From Bostrychus sinensis (taxonomy: Eukaryota > Chordata > Actinopteri > Gobiiformes > Eleotridae): a stretch of 64,000 nucleotides of DNA. The translations under genes and the position numbers were made by a program. Within the stretch, counting starts at the first letter, position 1. Every line of letters starts with the position of its first letter. A model generated the notes under the pieces. It was not told where the DNA came from, did no database searches, and saw only the letters and a program-made list of their open reading frames with translations. The stretch is taken from contig CM036243.1 in the NCBI GenBank assembly GCA_020698575.1, forward strand, positions 14,437,903-14,501,902, read 5' to 3'. Of the stretch, positions 55,266 through 64,000 are shown piece after piece.

Positions 55266-57369
55266 TGAAAAGACGAGATGGATGTGGATTTACACAGTCA
55301 TTATATAGGTAATAGAAGTTGCCAATAGTCCAGTAGTCCCTTTAAGCCCAATTTTACAACCCCACATGAATATAATGTCATAAGTAAATGGAGTCCAGTG
55401 ACACAGAGAACCCAAGAAAACCCTCTCAACCCTCACAAGTCAAATGATTTTTGGAGAGTAAAATTCACAGCTCCGAATGGGTGGTCGCCTTCCTAGACCA
55501 GTCGAGGACAAATGGAGGGAGGTAAAAGAGTGGAAAAGCAGAAATTTAAAAAAAAAAAAGGACATATAACAACCAAGTAGGGGTGTCTTAGCGGAAAACT
55601 TTACAAAAAATTTAGTTTGTAAATTTCACAGACAGAGAGACCATTCACCTGCCAAGCCCTGGTGATGAGTAGTAAGGAGGGCCAATATTAGGCTGTTGAT
55701 CAACTGTCAAGAGTTTAAGTAAAAGCCTTAGTGTTTTAGTCATTTTTACATAGAGATTTAAGAACAGTCATTTGCACATCCTGTTTAGTGCCTTTAGCCT
55801 AGATTTAATAAATGTAAGATTTATTAATAAAGCATATCTCATATATCTTGTTTTACTTGTTTTGCTGACAATTAGAGCAATCTTTTTTGTTTACAACACT
55901 ATGTGAAGCAGACAGCCACACTCTGTCTCTACAGGCTGACTCAGAGCTGACCTTCATGTGTTGTACTGATGCATGAGACTGTGTCAATAGAAAACTGCTC
56001 TGAGTGGATGGAGAGGTGACTGGGGCTGGACAAACATACCAGAAGAGTTAATTGATAGTAACCATCACATGGAGCAGACAGGTGCAGGACATTCTGCTGC
56101 AAGTTCGGATTCCTGTTGTGAATGTGAATGTGTGAGTGTCAACAGGAAGTGTGTCCATTGAACAGATGGGAAGGGTCGATCTTAAAGCTGCAATCCATTC
56201 AGTAGAAAAAAACATGCTTTCTTTCTGCACTGAAGAATACATGTCTTGAAAAATAAATAAATAAATCCTTTCAATTACCAGTGCCTGGAATATCAGCAAA
56301 CACAATATCCATATCCAAAAAATAAATATTATAAACTTCTATCTAAGACAAATTTACACTGTACACAAATATGTGTCTGGCACCCTGATAAAAAGAAAAA
56401 AACTACTTAAATTTATGTGATCATGAATTAGGAGTTCATTCCTTGTAGAATATGTGTGTGTAATATACAGTTGTGAAGATGACAAATGGTCAGTCAGTAA
56501 CCAGCCACAAGAGCAAGAACATAACTCTATCCTTCATGTTTGCAGACATACCATGTGAATGGAAAATAATCTTTTTATAACATTTCAAAGTTTTACTTCT
56601 GCCTGTGAACAGACAAGAATTTATAGGACAGAAACACTCAGTGCTCTCAGTATGAGTCATCCTTAATTTGATTTTGGCAAGAGCTTACCAGTGCTGCTTC
56701 AGAGTTAGGCAAAAGTTAGGCAACTGCCTAGAGCCCCAAGGGCCCCCAACAGCAGCCCTGCCCCAAACAGCATTGGGCCGAGGCCATAAAAACAAATTGT
56801 GTACTTTTTTACAAGCAGACAAGAACAAAAATATTTTCTGAATACCCAAATTTTAGTATCTGTCTAAGCAATCACCCCTTCACTTAGAATGGACTAGTCC
56901 ATGAGTCCATCTTTCAAACTTTTGTTCAAAATAACCCTGATCTTGCAGCTTGTTCATTAAACTAGTGATCATAGTAAGTGTGGAAACCTAGAGAGTCACT
57001 ATCACCTTGTGTTGTAGAGGAGAAAAAGTCAATCTAAGTCTGTCCTCAACAAAGTCTTCCGTTTCATCTCAAACAAACTCAGTGCAGAGTGAGAGAGAGC
57101 ATGGAGTGTGTTCAAGGCTTAGATGGTGTGGAGGTGGTGTGGCTTTACACAGTGTACATGTGAGCTTTTCGCCGTGGAAAGAGATGCCTAAGACAAGAGT
57201 GTGTCCGTGCCCTCTGACAGGTGAGTCCTCAGACAGGTGAGGCCTCTGCTGCTGCTGCTGCGTGTATCAGTGACAGGCTACTGGCAAGCGCCAGGTGAAT
57301 CACTGCGTATGACAGCAAAACCTGAACACTATGAACAGTTTTGAGCCCATAGATGTGTGCTACGGTCCC
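55266..57369. other. Intergenic, no gene seen
   Basis: No recognised exon. About 56700-56800 (GGCAACTGCCTAGAGCCCC) resembles a repeat also hinted at near 40690-40740. CTG triplets at 57246-57260. Confidence 0.45.
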
Positions 57370-57715
57370 AGAGGTTCAATGCAGTCTTTGTTTGATAGCA
57401 ATCGCCCTCATTTTCGCGGAGATATGATCATAAAAACTCATTAAAATAACAATAAATAAAGCAATATGGACGCAATCCCGAAGCGCGACACCGCGGAGGC
57501 GCGTCATGTATTTGTAGTCGGTTGAAAAACGCTTCATCTTATGTTCTGTATTGAAACAGACACCCCCTCTATTTCTTTGTATTAACACTAATGTGTTTTT
57601 CATCAAGTTATGGTTGCTATACCCATCCACACCGGTAGATGGTGCTGTTAGCGGTACTGTGGAAAGGAGGCGCAGGCGCAGCTTCAGAACTCGCAGTCTT
57701 ATCCACAGGTATGAT
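57370..57715 (+). promoter_or_regulatory. CpG-richer patch, possible promoter or first exon
   Basis: Contrasts with the AT-rich surroundings: CGCGGAG, GAAGCGCGACACCGCGGAGG, CGCAGGCGCAGC. Ends in CTTATCCACAG followed by GTATGATT, a plausible splice donor at about 57709. No start codon frame with family similarity was found. Could be a gene starting here and extending beyond the window, or chance. Confidence 0.25.
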
Positions 57716-58026
57716 TCTACAACTTATTTTATTAACTTAAACTTGGTCCTAAAGTGTTGTAAAGCATGTATAAAGGTTGTGAACCAACTGTGAGTGTTTA
57801 AGAGTATCTAGTTTTGGTAAGAGATGTATTTTTGTACTGCACATATGGTTTCGTTTCTACCGCGAGTCCGTCATTGTTCAGTAGCAGATTATTAAGGAGT
57901 TAAGAGTTTGTATTTGAAGCTTTACTCAAGCAATGTAACTTACTAAAGTGCTTTGTAACATGTTATAGTGAGTTTGGGTTGTATTGAGAGTAATTATTGT
58001 CCAAGTTGAAGGCAGACCGCCATGCC

Positions 58027-60268
58027 TTCGAGATGAGCTAGACTTGCGCAGTTTCGATCGGTGTCGGTCTGTGCGCATTGCACGCCGGTTAGATTTGTGT
58101 CCGACTTGTCCCCGACTTGCTCTGATGTCACGAGTGCGACGGTCACCGAAAGCTCGTGAGATCCGAACGAGACGAGCGTCTGAGCCAGGCGCCGCAGTTC
58201 ATCAGGAGCAACTGCGGAGGCTGCACGGCTCAGTGCATGATGGGAAAACGCCCACCTGTCAGCGGTGAACGGACAGGTGATTGGATCTGTGTTCAGTGCT
58301 GATCAGAAACGTAACGCACGACACTTCACTGCCATCCTCTCCTCCTCCCCTGCCTCTTTTTTTTTTTTTTTTTTTTTTTTAAATACAGACTAAAGTTACA
58401 GTTTTGACCTGGATAAACTTTGTGCCCTGCTGCTCAGTGTGAAGTAGAATATTATTAAAAAGATTGTGCACAATATCTGCTGTCATGGAAGGCTGTTTAA
58501 CATTTATAATGTGTAAACTTAGACATAAAAGCTGAGAACCACTGCTGAATGTGCCTCATGTTGTGTGCTCCAAAAGAGCACCTCATTAATGCACAGACTG
58601 GGGTCAAGCACGGGACAGAAAAGTTCTTACAAACCAGTTTAATGCATTTATTTTCAAAATCATATCCAATACACGCAAGAAGTGGATTTCAGGCGTGATT
58701 GGGGGGTGATCTGAGCCACAAACTGTACAAACTGTACTCACTACAGGCGTATTTCTCCTCCTCCTGTTGCGGCCGTGCACTGTCGTTCACAATCCAGGCG
58801 AGGCGCAGTTCATCTTGAACGAGCCTAATGTTTTGCCGCCTTTCAGTGGCGCAATTCCTTTTATGTGGCCGAACTGCTCGTGTGTATGAAGAGAGACATG
58901 CTATGAAATACGTGTGTAAATGGAACCAGATTGTAGATTATGCACGATTGCAGTAATATGGAAGCAAGATATGGTAAAGGATGAATGTATTTGTGTGAGT
59001 TTATATTATTGTGGTACATGTTGTTACTGTGTATTGTAAATTAGATACTATGTTGCACTATATGTATGTTTATTTGCATTTTATGATTGAGTTATTTGTC
59101 TATTGTGGTTTTGGTTTACATGTATTGTCAAAGATGAGTTTATTTGGTGTTTAGTTTTTATTTTATGAATTATTATTGTGCATTGTGAAACTGTTATGAA
59201 TGAGTGAATAAGTGAGAATTAAACAAGCTATGGCCGACTAACACGTCTCCTCTCCATCTTATCCACAGCCATAGCTGCACCACACCTTTAGGCTACACGG
59301 TGTTTCTCAAAGTCCAGGTACCTTGCCTTGATTACATCACAGGAAGGCATCCACCTCATCATCCGTCGCCCAAGGCAATGTTCATGTCCTTCCTAGGCAG
59401 GTGTCCTCTGTTTGGCTAATGTGGCTAATTCACCAAGGATACATCAGTGGATCCTTCGCTGCCTTGCATCGGCCAAAATCACAATGCACTGCAGCTTTTT
59501 TGAAAAAATAGGCTTGTTCGAGATGAACTGTGCCTCGCCTGGATTGTGAACGAGAGTGCACGGCCGCAACAGGAGGAGGGGAAATACACCTGTAGTGAAG
59601 TCGGACAGTTTGTGGCTCAGATCACGCACCATCACGCCTGAAATCCACTTCTCACGTGTGTTGGATGTGATTTTGAAAATAAATTCATTAAACTGATTTT
59701 TAAGAACTTTTCTGTCCCGTGCTTGACCACAGTCTGTGCGTTAATGAGGCGCTCTTTTGGAGCTCACACATTCAGCAGTGGTTCTTAGCTTTTATGTCTA
59801 AGTTTACACATTATAAATGTTAAACAGCCTCCTATAACAGCAGATATCTTTTTAATATTCTACTTCTCACTGAGCAGCAGGGCGCAAAGTTTATCCAGGT
59901 CAAAACTGCAACTTTAGTCTGTATTTTACCAAAAAAAAGAGGCAGGGGAGGAGGAGAGGAGGGCAGTGAAGTGTCGTGCGTTATGTTTCTGATCAGCACT
60001 AAACTCAGATCCAATCACCTGTCCGTTCACCGCTGACAGGTGGGCGTTTTCCCATCATGCACTGAGCCAAGCAGCCTCCGCAGTTGCTCCTGATGAACTG
60101 CGGCGGCTGGCTCAGACGCTGGTCTCGTTTGGATCTCATGAGATTTTGGTGACCGTCGCACTCATGACATCAGAGCAAGTCGGGAACAAGTCGGACACAA
60201 ATCTAACCGGCGTGCACTGCGCACAGACCGACACCGATCGAAACTGCGCAAGTCTAGCTCATCTCGAA
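58027..60268. repeat. Large inverted repeat (arms about 0.8 kb)
   Basis: The left arm 58027-58826 is inverted relative to 59511-60268. Paired landmarks: TTCGAGATGAGCTAGACTTG against its complement near 60250-60268; GATTGGATCTG at 58280 against CAGATCCAATC at 60007; GGATTTCAGGCGTGAT at 58684 against ATCACGCCTGAAATCC at 59631. The spacer is about 684 bases. Differences include a long poly-T in the left arm (58359-58380). The arms are copies of one TIR element (next entry). Confidence 0.85.
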
Positions 60269-60385
60269 CGAGCCTATTTATTTGAACCAAGGCAGGACAC
60301 TTGCCTTGGATTTGAAGGAAGTGGCTTTGGAGGAAATCACTTTCAAGGCAAGGCAAGGCAAGGTACCTGGGCTTTGAGAAACACC
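59299..60385. mobile_element. Non-autonomous TIR element, complete copy
   Basis: Starts GGTGTTTCTCAAAGTCCAGG and ends CCTGGGCTTTGAGAAACACC. The 32-base ends differ at one position and continue with a second inner inverted motif (AATAGGCT[C/T]GTTCGAGATGA at about 59508 and 60258-60280). CAAGG repeats near both ends. About 1087 bp, no transposase. The target duplication is not clear. The second copy (58027-58826) lacks both outer ends. Confidence 0.75.
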
Positions 60386-62906
60386 CACAGTCTAACCTTA
60401 GCTGTGTGCCACTTGCTACCGCCCAGCTATCCCCTAGGGCTGGCGCTGGTATTTCTCGCATGTGTTTCAGCTCCTTAAATGTGCCCTGATAGATCGGATC
60501 TATCAGGGCACATTCAGGGGGGATTATCCACAAGAAATGAACATGAAATTTGTGCTGATCAGATAATTACACATAAATCTAAATGTAATGTCCAAATGCA
60601 GACCTATAGCTAAAGAGTCAGGAGAAAGTCTATGTTAAACTTGTAAGGCCTATAGCTTATAAAACAAAATTATTGAAAGGCCTGGGTTAATTCATGTAAT
60701 TTAACAGAAATAATTTTGTTTAAAATGTGCAAAACCCTGTGCAACAATGTAATCTGGTCATTGTTAAAAGTCTATGCCCCTGTTATTTAAACAGCTTAAT
60801 TGGGATATCATCAAGTCTTTATTATAAATTAAAACTATAATATTTTTACTAAAAACCGAGGCCAGGCAAAGGTATTTCAACATCATCTAAAATGTAAAAA
60901 AATACAGGAAATTTCATCTGTTTTTCACAAAATTTTCTGGGGGAGGACCCTCAGAACACCCCTGCAATAAACACATCCTATTAACATCTGTCTGTTCCAA
61001 TATTTAAAGAAAGAGGAACTGAACAACTGTTGGTACAAGTTTAATCATAGTGTATGAAATCTTGTGTGGAAGTTAGGAAAATAGAATAGGACTGAAAAAA
61101 ATGCACTGGATGCAGAGGGCCCCCTAATTCCCAAAACCGTTACTGCACATGTTACAGCAAAGAGAACATTTACATTCACAATAACACTTCCTCTCCCATT
61201 TTTCATTCCAGAAACAGCTTGACTTTGGCAGACATAATCCATCACTACATTTCACCTGTGAACATTAGATACTAAAGTTAGTTGACAGCTTGGCAAAAAC
61301 AATCTTGGATATTATTAATAGACTTTGCAAAGCTGAGCAAGCATATTTTACAAATGAAATTATTTTTGTAAATTACCTTTATTTTACTCAAATAGTTTTT
61401 CCATGGGCATATATGCATCCATAGATGGGTACGGACTATTTGCATGCTAATTGCTAAGTGTTGCATTAACCTACTTTATACATAAACATGAATTGTTTCA
61501 GGTCTATCATGGAACAGAGGCTAATTAGTCATGTACTAAAGCACGTACTTAATTCTTAACTACCCAGATGCCCTCTACTGGCAGAGAAGTGGTACCTACC
61601 CAAGTGAGTATTTGGTGGGCTTCGAAAAGATCTCATTAACTTCAAGGTGTGACTCCTATAACCCTGTCCTTCTTTTTTTTTAAACTGTATTTTTACCTCT
61701 TCTGTCTGGCTTGTCATATAATTACAATGACATTTACATCTTGGCTTTTAGAGTCTACTTATGTGAGCAGCCGGATTCACATTAATGTTCTTAGAGTTCC
61801 AGAAAATAAGCAAAGTGTGGGTGTTAGGAAAATAAGTCTCACAGTTAATTGTTCACACTGTCCAGCGGTGGCCAATTTCTACAGTAATCTTTGTGAGTGA
61901 GGCATATATGGTGATGGTGACTAATGTTGTGATGGAATAAAAACCCTCTAATAGATTTAGAAAGCAAAAGTAAATTTAACAAATAAAGAAGTTATGTTTG
62001 GTAACAGCAACTAACACCAGGCCCTTTTGTCAATATGAATAAGAAATTACACTACATTAGAGATTCATAGCAGTAATAATCCGTATAGAAATCTCAACCA
62101 TTTGTTTGATCTGTTTATCCACTGTGGCCCCTATGGCTTATAAAAGTTCTCCATATGTATATTGTATATCCTACAAATTCAATGAATTATTTAGAGGAGC
62201 TCATATGAAAGAGTAATGTAGTATTGATGAGTCTGTGTGTGAGAAAATATCACAATATTTCATTGGGCAATACTGTATCAATATACAATATAATGTGCTG
62301 TGGCACTTAAATTGTAATAGAGATTGGAAATCTATGTCATGAAACAAATCTGAGTGGTCACAGTGGAATAAAAAACAAATATAAACAAATGAGCCTTGAA
62401 ACAACTATTTTAACTGCTTTGTCACTCTTGGTGACTTTTTATCACACACTAAAGTATCAGAATATTTTTGTGTGATTGATAACGTGAGAAATTTACATCC
62501 TAAATTGCTCCATTGTTGAAAATATCTTGTGTGACTGATGTGACGTCACAATCCTGATCTTTATAATATTGCCAGGTTTTTACACTGCCTTACTGACAAG
62601 CAACATTTCATTTTATTTCAATTGGCAGGCCATGTCTCTAAACCTTTATCATATGACTGACTAACTGTGTAGACATCAGTAGTTTTATTAACTTCAAAAA
62701 GTCAAAAAGGTATTTTAAGAACACTGTGATAAATCACAAAATGTGACTATGTTCTTGAATCCAAACAATCATCATATACTTTTCTACATAATTATACAGT
62801 GTAAGACTATAACCTTTTTGCAAAAAGACAACATTTACATTATAGTCTTCCTCTCTAAAGTTAATAATTTCTTGATCTTAAAAAGTAAAACAGTGTTTTG
62901 TCTACC
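60386..62906. other. Intergenic, no gene seen
   Basis: AT-rich. A segment at 60890-60965 (TTTCTGGGGGAGGACCCTCAG) is shared with 26580-26625 (TTTCTGGGGGAGGACCCCCAG), so both are pieces of one repeat family. No coding exon recognised. Confidence 0.45.
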
Positions 62907-62908
62907 TA

Positions 62909-64000
62909 CAGTGAGGAAAATAAGTATTTGAACACCCTGCTATTTTGCAAGTTCTCCCACTTAGAAATCATGGAGGGGTCTGAAATTTTCATCGTAGGTG
63001 CATGTCCACTGTGAGAGACATAATCTAAAAAAAAAATCCAGAAATCACAATGTATGATTTTTTAACAATTTATTTGTGAGATACAGCTGCAAATAAGTAT
63101 TTGAACACCTGTCTATCAGCTAGAATTCTGACCCTCAAAGACCTGTTAGTCCGTCTTTAAAAAGTCCACCTCCACTCCACTTATTATCCTAAATTAGAAG
63201 CACTTATTTGAGGTTGTTAGCTGCATAAAGACACCTGTCCACCCCATACAATCAGCAAGACTCCAACTACTAACATGGCCAAGACCAAAGAGCTGTCCAA
63301 AGACACCAGAGACAAAATTGTAGACCTCCACAAGGCTGGAAAGGGCTACGGGGCAATTGCCAAGCAGCTTGGTGAAAAAACTCCACTGTTGGATCAATTA
63401 TTAGAAAATGGAAGAAGCTAAACATGACTGTCAATCTCCCTCGGACTGGGGCTCCATCCAAGATCCCACCTCGTGGGGTCTCAGTGATCCTAAGAAAGGT
63501 GAGGAATCAGCCCAGAACTACACGGGAGGAGCTGGTCAATGACCTGAAAAGAGCTGGGACCACCGTTTACAAGGTTACTGTTGGTAATACACTAAGACGT
63601 CATGGTTTCAAATCATGCATGGCACGGAAGGTTCCCCTGCTTAAACCAGCACATGTCAAGGCCCGTCTTAAGTTTGCCAATGACCATTTGGATGATCCAG
63701 AGGAGTCATGGGAGAAAGTCATGTGGTCAGATGAGACCAAAATAGAACTTTTTGGTCTTAATTCCACTCACCGTGATTGGAAGAAGAAGAATGATGAGTA
63801 CCATCCCAAGAACACCATCCCTACTGTGAAGCATGGGGGTGGTAGCCTCATGCTTTGGGGGTGTTTTTCTGCACAGGGGACAGGGTGACTGCACTGTATT
63901 AAGGAGAGGATGACCGGGGCCATTTATTGTGAGATTTTGGGGAACAACCTCCTTCCCTCAGTTAGCACTGAAGCTGGGTTGTGGCTGGGTCTTCCAACAT
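62909..64000 (+). mobile_element. Tc1-like DNA transposon, second copy, cut by window edge
   Basis: Starts CAGTGAGGAAAATAAGTATT after TA at 62907-62908, then the long subterminal region seen in the copy at 7428-8947. Opposite orientation to that copy. The right end is beyond the window. Confidence 0.92.
63274..64000 (+). pseudogene. Tc1-like transposase (partial, frame-broken)
   Basis: Starts MAKTKELSKDTRDKIVDLHK at 63274. A one-base deletion in the A-run near 63380 (relative to the other copy) shifts the frame. The correct frame resumes by 63424 (MTVNLPRTGAPSKI) with REELVNDLKRAGTTV, HGFKSCMARKVPLL and the first catalytic Asp in WSDETKIELFG, then stops at TGA 63886-63888 after CFSAQGTG. The catalytic second half lies partly beyond the edge. 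Confidence 0.9.

Overview
This window is vertebrate nuclear DNA, almost certainly from a teleost fish. It has spliced genes with GT-AG introns, low gene density, and a dense load of repeats typical of fish: Tc1/mariner elements with the DD34E signature, Rex3-like and CR1/Rex1-like LINEs, tRNA-headed SINEs, hAT and Harbinger-type non-autonomous elements, a BEL/Pao element and an LTR provirus-like relic. No bacterial-type operon, CRISPR array, or rRNA or tRNA gene was seen.

Two cellular genes are well supported. ankrd49 lies on the minus strand (coding exons 9331-9546 and 5160-5624). gpr83 lies on the plus strand (coding exons 12265-12684, 13947-14072, 36540-36673 and 39591-40326, with AATAAA at 40649). 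They are head to head, about 2.7 kb apart between start codons. From memory, the human order is GPR83-MRE11-ANKRD49, so this looks like a conserved neighbourhood from which mre11 is missing. The ankrd49 promoter side carries a ZNF143/Staf-like motif on the minus strand (9917-9935) and a weaker one on the plus strand (about 9967-9985).

Layout. 1-2.9 kb: 5' part of a BEL/Pao retrotransposon on the minus strand (gag open off the left edge, candidate LTR at 2455-2865). 3.5-4.06 kb: Rex3-like LINE 3' end with a 5' inversion. 5.2-9.9 kb: ankrd49, its intron holding a Tc1-like element. 9.9-12.3 kb: shared upstream interval. 12.3-40.7 kb: gpr83, with a 22.5-kb second intron full of nested repeats. 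Within it, a Rex3-like LINE is split by a 4.0-kb Harbinger-ended element, which itself holds a CR1/Rex1-like LINE; there is also a near-perfect 1.64-kb mariner with 273-bp inverted repeats and a nested hairpin element. Intron 3 holds a 990-bp hAT-type element with an exact 8-bp target duplication. 43.8-48.95 kb: decayed LTR provirus with a tRNA-Leu primer site. 49-57 kb: gene-poor DNA with LINE and SINE pieces. 57.4-57.7 kb: a CpG-richer patch. 58.0-60.4 kb: a large inverted repeat built from two copies of one TIR element. 62.9-64 kb: a second copy of the Tc1-like element, running off the right edge.

I found no convincing new multi-gene system. The most interesting structures are the three-layer nested insertion, the large palindrome, the nested hairpin element with a 9-bp duplication, the shared frame lesion in two Tc1 copies, and the two divergent ZNF143-like motifs at a promoter that appears to have lost its usual partner. 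All assignments are by eye from the sequence and remembered family features; no search was run.
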